Shown here piece after piece: positions 1-5,706 of a DNA stretch of 8,728 nucleotides. How positions within the stretch are numbered: position 1 is the stretch's first letter; each line of letters opens with the position of its first letter. Below the pieces are notes generated by a model. It was not told the origin of the DNA, searched no databases, and worked only from the letters and a program-made list of their open reading frames with translations. Made by a program: the position numbers and the translations under genes. The DNA comes from an uncultured Collinsella sp. (lineage in GTDB: Bacteria > Actinomycetota > Coriobacteriia > Coriobacteriales > Coriobacteriaceae): assembly GCA_900757285.1 (NCBI GenBank), contig CAAENI010000314.1:1-8728 (forward strand), written 5' to 3'.

Positions 1-2690
1 CCGACGTTCATACGCGAAGGAACGCCCAGCGGGTTGAGGATAACGTCGATCGGGGTACCGTCAGCCATGTAGGGCATGTCCTCGACCGGCAGAACGTTAC
101 AGATAACGCCCTTGTTGCCGTGGCGACCGGCGATCTTATCGCCCTGCTGGATCTTACGACGCTGGGCGACGTAGACGCGCACCTGCTCGTTGACGCCGGG
201 GGCCAGGTCGTCGCCGTTCTCGCGGCTAAAGCGGACGACGTCGATGACGCGGCCATAAGCGCCGTGAGGCATCTTAAGGGAGGTGTCGCGAACATCGTGA
301 GCCTTGGCACCGAAGATGGCGCGCAGCAGGCGCTCCTCGGCGGTCAGAGCGCTCTCGCCCTTAGGCGTGACCTTGCCGACCAGGATGTCGCCAGGGCCGA
401 CCTCGGCGCCGATGCGGATGATGCCGTCCTCGTCGAGGTTGGCAAGCATGTCCTCGGAGAGGTTCGGGATCTCGCGGGTGATCTCCTCGGGGCCGAGCTT
501 GGTGTCGCGGGCGTCGATCTCGTGACGGGTGATGTTGATGGTCGTCAGCAGGTCCTCGGCCACCAGGCGCTCGGACACGACGATACCGTCCTCGTAGTTG
601 AAGCCTTCCCACGGCATGTATGCCACGGTGAGGTTCTGGCCCAGTGCGAGCTCGCCATGATCGGTCGAAGGACCGTCGGCCAGAGGCTCGCCCTGCTCAA
701 CGGTGTCACCGACGCGCACGAGCGGACGGTGGTTGATGCAGGTGGACTGGTTGGAGCGCTGGTACTTGGCCAGGTGATACTCGTCCATGCCGCCGGCGTG
801 CTTGACGATAATCTTGGAGGCGTCGGCATAGATGACTTCGCCGGCGTTCTTGGCCAGGGTAACCTCGCCAGAGTCCAGGGCGGCGCGACGCTCCATGCCG
901 GTACCGACATAGGGAGCGGCGGGGTGAACCAGCGGCACGGCCTGACGCTGCATGTTGGCGCCCATGAGCGTACGCTTGGCGTCGTCGTGCTCGAGGAACG
1001 GAATCAGCGTGGCTGCGACGGAGAGCATCTGACGCGGCGAGACGTCCATGTAGTCGACGTCCTCGACAGGCACGTCGGCGGGAGCGCCGAAGGAGCCGTC
1101 GAAGTCGCGGGTACGGGCGATCACGGTATGCGGACGGACGATCTTGCCCTCGGCATCGGTCGTGATGAACTCGTTGGTCTTGGGATCGAGCGGCGTGTTG
1201 GCCGGCGCGATGACGTGCTTCTCTTCCTCGTCAGCGGTCATCCAGTCGATCTGATCGGTGGCAACGCCGTTCTCGACACGACGGAACGGGGCCTCGATGA
1301 AGCCATACTCGTTGACGCGGGCGTAGAGGGCGAGCGAGCCGATCAGGCCGATGTTGGGGCCTTCGGGGGTCTCGATCGGGCACATGCGGCTGTAGTGCGA
1401 GTTGTGAACGTCGCGGACGGCCGTCGGCACGTTGGTGCGGCGGCTGGAGCCGGACTTGTGGCCGGCAAGACCACCAGGGCCGAGTGCGGACAGACGGCGC
1501 TTGTGGGTCAGACCGGTCAGGGGGTTCGCCTGGTCCATGAACTGCGAGAGCTGCGAGGAACCGAAGAACTCCTTGATGGAGGCCACGATCGGGCGGATGT
1601 TGATGAGCGACTGCGGGGTGATCTCGTCGATGTCCTGGGAGCTCATGCGCTCACGGACGACGCGCTCCATACGGCTCATGCCGATACGGAACTGGTTGGC
1701 GACGAGCTCGCCGACGGTGCGGATGCGGCGGTTGCCGAAGTGGTCGATGTCGTCGACCTTGAAGCCCTGCTCGCCGGCAGCGAGGGACAGGAGGTAGCGC
1801 AGCGTCGCGACGATATCCTCGTCGGTGAGCACCGTGACCTCTTCCTCGGTGGTGAGGTTGAGCTTCTTGTTGACCTTGTAACGACCGACGCGGGCCAAAT
1901 CGTAGCGCTGCGGGTTAAAGAGCAGGCCCTCGAGCAGGCTGCGGGAAGCGTCCACGGTGGGAGGCTCGCCCGGGCGCAGGCGACGGTAGATCTCGATGAG
2001 GGCGTCCTCGCGAGTGAGGGCGGTGTCGCGCTCCAGGGTGCGCTTGATCACATCGGAGTTGCCGAGCAGCTCGATGATGTCGTCGTTGGTGACGGCGATG
2101 CCAAGGGCGCGCAGGAACATCGTGGCGCTCTGCTTGCGCTTACGGTCGATGGAGACCATGAGCTGGTCGCGCTTGTCGACCTCAAACTCAAGCCAGGCAC
2201 CGCGGGACGGGATGATCTGGGCCTTGTAGATCTGCTTGCCCGAATCCATCTCGGAGCTGTAGTACACGCCCGGGGAGCGGACGAGCTGCGAGACGACGAT
2301 ACGCTCGGTACCGTTGATGATGAAGGTGCCCTGATCGGTCATCATGGGGAAGTCGCCCATGAAGACGAGCTGCTCCTTGATCTCGCCGGTCTCCTTGTTG
2401 GTGAGACGGACGTCGGTCAGAAGCGGAGCCTGATAGGTCATATCCTTCTCGCGGCACTCCTCGACGGTGTGCGCGGGGTCGCCGAACTGATGCTCGCCGA
2501 AGGTAACCTCGAGAACATGGTTCTGACTCTGGATGGGGCTGGATTCCTTGAACGCCTCACGAAGGCCCTCATCCTTAAAACGCTCAAAGGATTCCCTTTG
2601 AACAGAGATAAGGTTGGGGAGCTCCATGGCCTCCGGGATTTTCCCGAAGCTGACGCGCTTGCGCTCAGTGGCAGTGTATGCGTAGGTCAC
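1..2690 (-). CDS. rpoB: RNA polymerase beta subunit, N-terminal 896 codons (3' end beyond window)
   Basis: Catalytic beta subunit of RNA polymerase. It starts at a GTG (2688-2690) with AAGGAGG at 2700-2706, 9 nt upstream; an in-frame TGA just before it excludes a longer protein. Visible landmarks are the rifampicin pocket (FFGSSQLSQFMDQ from residue 375; D386, H396 and S401 match E. coli D516, H526 and S531), CPIETPEGPNIGL, and GDKIAGRHGNKG with K852 and K860 corresponding to catalytic-centre K1065 and K1073. The frame ends at NPLGVPSRMNVG at the left edge. The large E. coli-type lineage inserts are absent, as in Gram-positives. All rifampicin-contact residues I could compare are conserved, so the pocket looks wild type. 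The oddity is residues 409-424, where fork loop 2 is replaced by an unrelated, 8-residue-longer segment (see findings). rpoC would be expected next, outside the window. Confidence 0.98.
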   Translation of the reverse strand, partial: MTYAYTATERKRVSFGKIPEAMELPNLISVQRESFERFKDEGLREAFKESSPIQSQNHVLEVTFGEHQFGDPAHTVEECREKDMTYQAPLLTDVRLTNKETGEIKEQLVFMGDFPMMTDQGTFIINGTERIVVSQLVRSPGVYYSSEMDSGKQIYKAQIIPSRGAWLEFEVDKRDQLMVSIDRKRKQSATMFLRALGIAVTNDDIIELLGNSDVIKRTLERDTALTREDALIEIYRRLRPGEPPTVDASRSLLEGLLFNPQRYDLARVGRYKVNKKLNLTTEEEVTVLTDEDIVATLRYLLSLAAGEQGFKVDDIDHFGNRRIRTVGELVANQFRIGMSRMERVVRERMSSQDIDEITPQSLINIRPIVASIKEFFGSSQLSQFMDQANPLTGLTHKRRLSALGPGGLAGHKSGSSRRTNVPTAVRDVHNSHYSRMCPIETPEGPNIGLIGSLALYARVNEYGFIEAPFRRVENGVATDQIDWMTADEEEKHVIAPANTPLDPKTNEFITTDAEGKIVRPHTVIARTRDFDGSFGAPADVPVEDVDYMDVSPRQMLSVAATLIPFLEHDDAKRTLMGANMQRQAVPLVHPAAPYVGTGMERRAALDSGEVTLAKNAGEVIYADASKIIVKHAGGMDEYHLAKYQRSNQSTCINHRPLVRVGDTVEQGEPLADGPSTDHGELALGQNLTVAYMPWEGFNYEDGIVVSERLVAEDLLTTINITRHEIDARDTKLGPEEITREIPNLSEDMLANLDEDGIIRIGAEVGPGDILVGKVTPKGESALTAEERLLRAIFGAKAHDVRDTSLKMPHGAYGRVIDVVRFSRENGDDLAPGVNEQVRVYVAQRRKIQQGDKIAGRHGNKGVICNVLPVEDMPYMADGTPIDVILNPLGVPSRMNV

Positions 2691-2726
2691 CAGGTTTTTC
2701 CTCCTTCACGGAAATGCTCGGTGGGT

Positions 2727-2747
2727 TGGCGAGGCATAGCTTCGCCA
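2727..2747 (-). other. Near-perfect palindrome in the rpoB 5' leader
   Basis: TGGCGA and TCGCCA arms flank a 9-nt centre that can itself pair GC with GC, giving a hairpin in the rpoB leader RNA about 20 nt upstream of the Shine-Dalgarno. No U-run follows, so it is not an intrinsic terminator. It could affect mRNA stability or translation. This is a sequence observation only. Confidence 0.4.
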
Positions 2748-2763
2748 GTTATCGCAACCTAAT

Positions 2764-2791
2764 AGTTTATCAGGTACCGACCGTTGGGCAA
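2764..2791 (-). promoter_or_regulatory. Candidate sigma70-type promoter for rpoB
   Basis: TTGCCC (2786-2791), a 16-nt spacer and TAAACT (2764-2769) read toward rpoB; each box matches 4 of 6 consensus positions. The predicted start near 2757 would give a leader of about 65 nt. An own promoter is expected because a strong terminator ends galU upstream. Another promoter further up, in the AT-rich part around 2880-2911, is also possible. Confidence 0.4.
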
Positions 2792-2854
2792 GAAAAGCCT
2801 TGACGCGATTGAGTTTTTGGAGTAGCAAAGTTTTTCGACAGAAAACACGCAGGT

Positions 2855-2900
2855 AGATGTATGTGTATCGAACATCTGTTCATATATTTTATGTGAACAG
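2855..2900. promoter_or_regulatory. Overlapping inverted repeats, operator-like, one resembling a LexA box
   Basis: This AT-rich part of the galU-rpoB interval carries overlapping dyads. CTGTTCA (2876-2882) and TGAACAG (2894-2900) are perfect 7-bp arms around 11 nt. AGATGT (2855-2860) and ACATCT (2872-2877) are also separated by 11 nt. CGAACATCTGTTCA (2869-2882) is close to the Gram-positive SOS box CGAAC-N4-GTTCG, with 9 of the 10 fixed positions matching. Symmetric half-sites suggest binding of a dimeric regulator, but no regulator is encoded here and the LexA reading is inference. Confidence 0.35.
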
Positions 2901-2920
2901 AGAGCTAGCAATCGCAGCTC

Positions 2921-2957
2921 TTATAAAAAACGGGCGCGAACCGAGGTCCACGCCCGT
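2921..2957 (-). terminator. Rho-independent terminator after galU
   Basis: Read on the minus strand, ACGGGCGTG pairs with CGCGCCCGT (9 bp, one G-U) around a 10-nt loop that can pair ACC with GGT. TTTTTTATAA follows directly. It lies about 20 nt past the galU stop, so it should end the galU transcript and separate it from rpoB. Confidence 0.85.
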
Positions 2958-2977
2958 AAATGTCGGTGCCCGAAGGC

Positions 2978-3886
2978 TTACTTGCGCATCAATCCGCCGC
3001 GCTCGTCGATGGCGTCCCAGAAGGCATCGGCAAAGCGGGGGTCGCTTGCAGCCATGAGGGCGTTGGTGGCCATCCAGCCAGAGGGAGTGCCGGTGTCGTA
3101 GCCCGACAGCGGGTCGATGACGACTGCATACATGGCCTCGCGGTCGAGCGAACGGGCCATGGCGTCGGTGAGCTGGATCTCGCCGCCCTTGCCGGCCTGC
3201 TGATCTGCCAGCAGGTCCATGACCAGCGGGCTCAGCAGGTAACGACCGACGATGTACAGGTTGGACGGAGCCGCCTCGGGAGCGGGCTTCTCGACCAGAC
3301 CGCCGATGCGCCAGACAGCGCCCGGCTCGACATCGGCAACGCCCTCGGCGCCCTCGAGCGAACCGACGCGCTCGCCGGCGATAACGCCGTAGCGGCTGAC
3401 TTCCTCGGGCGAGCAAGCAGCGACGGCGATAACCGAAGCGCCACCGTGCTCCTTGGAAACGGCAAGCATCTTGTCGCAGATATCGCGGTTAGGCACAACG
3501 TAGTCGCCCAGAAGAACCAGGAAGTTCTCCCCTGCCACGGCGTCGGCAGCAGAGCGAATAGCATGGCCGAGGCCCTTGGGCTCGTACTGATAACGGAAGT
3601 CGACCGGCATACCGCCAGCGTGGGCGACGGCATCGGCATAGGCGTTCTTACCGCGCTCGCGCAACAGGTTCTCGAGCGAACGGTCGGGCTGGAAGTAGTT
3701 CAGTAGCTCGGGCTTACCGGGAGAAGTAACGATGATGGCATCGTCGACCTCCTCGGGGTCGAGTGCCTCCTCGACGACATACTGGATGACCGGCTTGTCG
3801 AGCACCGGCAGCATCTCTTTGGGCGTGCACTTGGTGCCAGGCAGAAAACGCGTGCCAAGACCGGCGGCGGGGATGATTGCCTTCAT
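2978..3886 (-). CDS. galU: UTP-glucose-1-phosphate uridylyltransferase (UDP-glucose pyrophosphorylase)
   Basis: Makes UDP-glucose from UTP and glucose 1-phosphate for envelope glycans, glycolipids and galactose metabolism; cytosolic. It has 302 residues, normal for bacterial GalU. The nucleotide-binding signature GLGTRFLPGTK lies near residues 9-19, followed by PKEMLPVLDKP (22-32), GLGHAI (105-110), VLLGD with D128, VEKP with K200, GEIQLTDAM (235-243) and DTG (264-266). The second residue of the usual GDD/PDD motif is Y129 here, a mild departure. I chose ATG 3886 because the family begins MKAIIPAAGLGTR; 28 further codons are open upstream but look non-coding. AAAGGA lies 12 nt ahead, a slightly long spacing. 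The gene sits between rplL and rpoB, which is unusual, with its own promoter and terminator. Confidence 0.95.
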   Translation of the reverse strand: MKAIIPAAGLGTRFLPGTKCTPKEMLPVLDKPVIQYVVEEALDPEEVDDAIIVTSPGKPELLNYFQPDRSLENLLRERGKNAYADAVAHAGGMPVDFRYQYEPKGLGHAIRSAADAVAGENFLVLLGDYVVPNRDICDKMLAVSKEHGGASVIAVAACSPEEVSRYGVIAGERVGSLEGAEGVADVEPGAVWRIGGLVEKPAPEAAPSNLYIVGRYLLSPLVMDLLADQQAGKGGEIQLTDAMARSLDREAMYAVVIDPLSGYDTGTPSGWMATNALMAASDPRFADAFWDAIDERGGLMRK

Positions 3887-3982
3887 GTTATTCAAAGATC
3901 CTTTCGCAGGCGCAAAAGCGCCCCGTGCGTGCGGCGCACAGCCGCAGACCAAATTGCGATACCCAAGCATCTTACCGCTGGA

Positions 3983-4010
3983 ACTATATGTCGCTACAAG
4001 GCAGAGACAA
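3983..4010 (-). promoter_or_regulatory. Candidate sigma70-type promoter for galU
   Basis: TTGTCT (4005-4010), a 16-nt spacer and TATAGT (3983-3988; 5 of 6 to consensus) point at galU. The start near 3976 gives a leader of about 90 nt. That leader carries small GC-rich dyads, including GGCGC-TTTT-GCGCC at 3907-3920, just upstream of the ribosome binding site. The rest of the 314-bp gap between galU and rplL is AT-rich (3990-4080) and shows no gene. Confidence 0.55.
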
Positions 4011-4133
4011 TTCTTCAGCAGGTCAACGCAAATTATTGCTCGAATGGTGCAATTTTATTGCCCAACGGCAGGGCACGCGATACGACGCAAATCACAGAAC
4101 ATGGCAGTTTGAGCAACCGATGTCGAGGAACCG

Positions 4134-4173
4134 AAAAACAAAAAAGACGGGGCTCGCAATGCGAACCCCGTCT
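4134..4173 (-). terminator. Strong rho-independent terminator after rplL
   Basis: On the minus strand AGACGGGGTTCGC pairs with GCGAGCCCCGTCT (13 bp, one U-G) around an ATT loop. TTTTTTGTTTTT follows, overlapping the base of the stem. It starts about 27 nt past the rplL stop and should end most rplJL transcripts before galU and rpoB, so readthrough into rpoB is probably minor. Confidence 0.92.
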
Positions 4174-4200
4174 GCAAAGAAATCTGGCGAGAAAGCCTGA

Positions 4201-4578
4201 TTACTTGAGGGTGACAGCAGCGCCAGCAGCCTCGAGCTTCTCCTTGGCAGCCTCGGCGTCCTCCTTCTTGGCACCCTCGAGAACAGCCTTGGGAGCGCCC
4301 TCGACGACCTCCTTGGCCTCCTTCAGGCCAAGGTTGGTGAGCTCACGGACGGCCTTGATGACCTGGATCTTGTTGTCGCCGAAGCCCTCGAGCACGACGT
4401 CAAACTCGGTCTTCTCCTCGGCCTCAGCAGCGCCAGCAGCGGGAGCGGCGACAACAGCGGCAGGAGCAGCGGCGGAAACGCCGAAGGTGTCCTCGATAGC
4501 CTTAACGAGCTCGGAAGCCTCGAGAAGGGTCATTTCCTTAAGAGCATCGATGATCTCATCGGTGGTAAGCTTAGCCAT
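4201..4578 (-). CDS. rplL: 50S ribosomal protein L7/L12
   Basis: Stalk protein of the large ribosomal subunit, present in several copies on L10; it recruits and stimulates translational GTPases. It has 125 residues, the usual length. The N-terminal L10-binding and dimer helices (about 1-33, with LTTDEIIDALKEMTLLE) lead into an Ala/Pro-rich flexible hinge (about 36-52). The C-terminal factor-binding domain (about 55-125) contains KIQVIKAVRELTNLGLKEAK and ends in VTLK. I chose ATG 4578, which begins MAKLTTDE and has AAAGGA 7 nt upstream; an 11-codon upstream extension lacks family similarity. It follows rplJ by 102 nt in the same operon and is closed by a strong terminator. Confidence 0.97.
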   Translation of the reverse strand: MAKLTTDEIIDALKEMTLLEASELVKAIEDTFGVSAAAPAAVVAAPAAGAAEAEEKTEFDVVLEGFGDNKIQVIKAVRELTNLGLKEAKEVVEGAPKAVLEGAKKEDAEAAKEKLEAAGAAVTLK

Positions 4579-4597
4579 TTCTAAGTCCTTTCGGTTT

Positions 4598-4665
4598 CCG
4601 TGTCTGTGCACGGAGATCAGTTAAAACACGGCGCGAATGCGCCTGGGGTGCGGCGTTGCCGCCGC
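4598..4665 (-). promoter_or_regulatory. Three small hairpins in the rplJ-rplL intercistronic region
   Basis: In transcript order: GCGGCG-GCAA-CGCCGC (4650-4665, a GNRA tetraloop), GGCGC-ATTC-GCGCC (4630-4643) followed by GTGTTTTAA, and CCGTG-CACAGA-CACGG (4598-4613) just before the rplL ribosome binding site. The middle one has only four Ts, so at most it is a weak terminator. RNA structure here could help set the higher L12:L10 output or serve as a processing site; the role is inferred. Confidence 0.45.
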
Positions 4666-4680
4666 GGGTGAAAACAGCGA

Positions 4681-5202
4681 CTAGGCTGCCTTCTGCTCGG
4701 AGACCTGCTGGATCGAACGAGCGAGACCAGAGGAAACGCCGTTGACGCAGACAGCGATGTCGCGAGCGAAACCGGAGATGAGACCGGCGATCTGGCCGAG
4801 AAGCTGATCCTTGGTGGGCAGCTCGGCGATAGCCTTAACATCATCAGCGGAAACGGCCTTGCCGTCGGAGATACCGCCCTTGATCTCAAGGACGCCCTTG
4901 GACTTAGCAGAGAAGTCCTTAAGGGCCTTAGCGGCCTCGACCGGCTCGGACTCGTAGAACACATAAGCGACGGGGCCGGCGAGGATCTCGTCGAGCTCGG
5001 GCTGCTCCTGGTTCTTGAGAGCGATCTTGACCAGGTTGTTCTTGTAGACCTTCATCTCGGCGCCGCACTCGCGAAGCTGATGACGCAGCTCCTGAGCCTG
5101 CTTAACCGTCAGACCGTTGTAGTTGACGACAAACAGACCGGCGTTCTCGGCGATACGGGACTCGATCTCTGCAACCTTGTCGATTTTGTACTGCTGGGGC
5201 AT
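4681..5202 (-). CDS. rplJ: 50S ribosomal protein L10
   Basis: Base of the ribosomal stalk: it binds 23S rRNA and carries L7/L12 dimers, and in many bacteria it represses its own operon by binding the mRNA leader. It has 173 residues, normal length. The N-terminal rRNA-binding domain shows LFVVNYNGLTVKQAQELRHQ (23-42) and MKVYKNNLVKIAL (49-61). The C-terminal helix (from about 130, PTKDQLLGQIAGLISG onward) is the L12-binding tail. ATG 5202 has GGAGG 8 nt upstream. Unusually, rplK and rplA are not immediately upstream; an aminotransferase is. The leader at 5305-5412 and the attenuator at 5268-5304 indicate feedback control. Confidence 0.97.
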   Translation of the reverse strand: MPQQYKIDKVAEIESRIAENAGLFVVNYNGLTVKQAQELRHQLRECGAEMKVYKNNLVKIALKNQEQPELDEILAGPVAYVFYESEPVEAAKALKDFSAKSKGVLEIKGGISDGKAVSADDVKAIAELPTKDQLLGQIAGLISGFARDIAVCVNGVSSGLARSIQQVSEQKAA

Positions 5203-5267
5203 AAATTACACCTCCTCGAATTCTTTCCGGGCACGGTCCGCCACAAGGACGTGACGGGGGCATGTCC

Positions 5268-5304
5268 AAAAAGAAAGCCCCCGCGCTGCATGAGCGACGG
5301 GGGC
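5268..5304 (-). terminator. Intrinsic terminator in the rplJ leader (attenuator)
   Basis: On the minus strand GCCCCCG pairs with CGGGGGC, with a second inner stem CGCT/AGCG around CATGC, and TTTCTTTTT follows. It lies between the L10-leader-like sequence and the rplJ start, so it should abort transcripts before rplJ unless prevented. A second GCCCCCG lies 15 nt downstream (5255-5261 in plus-strand numbering) and could pair with the same 3' arm. Confidence 0.85.
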
Positions 5305-5412
5305 GAGAAGACATATCTACTCGACCACCTCGGCTGGCGGGATATCCCATTAAGCTCGCGGGCGATGCCCGTTTGCACCGGCTGTCTCTGGCAGCGGATT
5401 CGTGCGTGAACC
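5305..5412 (-). ncRNA. Ribosomal protein L10 leader-like RNA element
   Basis: The rplJ leader contains blocks that I recognise from the L10 leader family of Gram-positive bacteria: AGACAGCCGGTGC (about 5376-5388), AGCTTAATGGG (about 5346-5356) and CCAGCCGAGGT (about 5327-5337), in the right order and spacing. A CGGGC-ATC-GCCCG hairpin sits between them. In the family, L10 (or the L10-L12 complex) binds this RNA and lowers operon expression. Position and the terminator immediately downstream fit transcription attenuation. A covariance-model score was not possible; the call rests on motif recognition and location. The 5' edge is the predicted transcription start. Confidence 0.75.
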
Positions 5413-5418
5413 GAAAGT

Positions 5419-5447
5419 ATTATGGCGGGGACCCCGGCGTCGGTCAA
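5419..5447 (-). promoter_or_regulatory. Strong sigma70-type promoter for rplJL
   Basis: TTGACC (5442-5447), exactly 17 nt, then CATAAT (5419-5424); each box matches 5 of 6 consensus positions. The predicted start is near 5412, right at the beginning of the L10-leader-like element. The -35 box lies at the outer end of the left arm of a large inverted repeat. Confidence 0.8.
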
Positions 5448-5649
5448 CGGGCACGAGGATTCGCACACAAACCCTGCATACGCTCCGGTCGGGAGGGGCA
5501 GGGCGAGTTTTCCGCTCGGTCAAGTCCTGGGCTCGCACGAAGGCCACATTAAGTGGCCTTCGGCTCGTGCGGAATCTACGGAAAACTCGCCCTGCCCCTC
5601 CCGACCGGAGCTACGTTGCCTTTGTTGCGAATCCTCGTGCCCGTTGGCC
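5442..5649. repeat. Large imperfect inverted repeat between the aminotransferase and rplJ
   Basis: Two arms, 5442-5514 and 5579-5649, face each other. The inner 33 bp (5482-5514 against 5579-5611, beginning GCTCCGGTCGGGAGG) are a perfect inverted match. An outer 21 bp (5445-5465 against 5626-5646) is also perfect; the 13-16 bp between these blocks is diverged. The 64-nt loop holds a further hairpin, CGAAGGCCAC-ATTAA-GTGGCCTTCG (5538-5562). No plausible gene lies inside and no U-run follows on either strand, so it is not a classical terminator. It could be a MITE-like element, an inverted duplication of the promoter-upstream region, or a structured RNA. The remaining 5650-5706 shows nothing clear. 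Confidence 0.9.
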
Positions 5650-5706
5650 GGCGCGCCCCACGCATAACCCTTAGGTCGGTGGGCTGATGGGTTGGGTCCC
5701 GTTGGG

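Noticed and set aside
120..2762. 880-codon open frame on the plus strand, spanning nearly all of the rpoB region
   Set aside because: It is the antisense shadow of rpoB. High-GC codon use removes stops on the opposite strand; the product is low-complexity with no known domains, while the minus strand gives unmistakable RpoB.
2960..3706. 248-codon open frame on the plus strand
   Set aside because: Lies wholly opposite galU, whose motifs are complete; no ribosome binding site or recognisable domain.
3887..3970. N-terminal extension of galU by 28 codons
   Set aside because: The family begins at MKAIIPAAGLGTR. The predicted promoter start (about 3976) leaves no room for a ribosome binding site ahead of the longer frame, and the extension resembles nothing known.
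5262..5674. Several overlapping 80-119 codon frames on both strands between the aminotransferase and rplJ
   Set aside because: They run through the L10-leader-like RNA, terminator, promoter and inverted repeat. Similar peptides on both strands (such as TRPAPPDRS) are just the two repeat arms translated.
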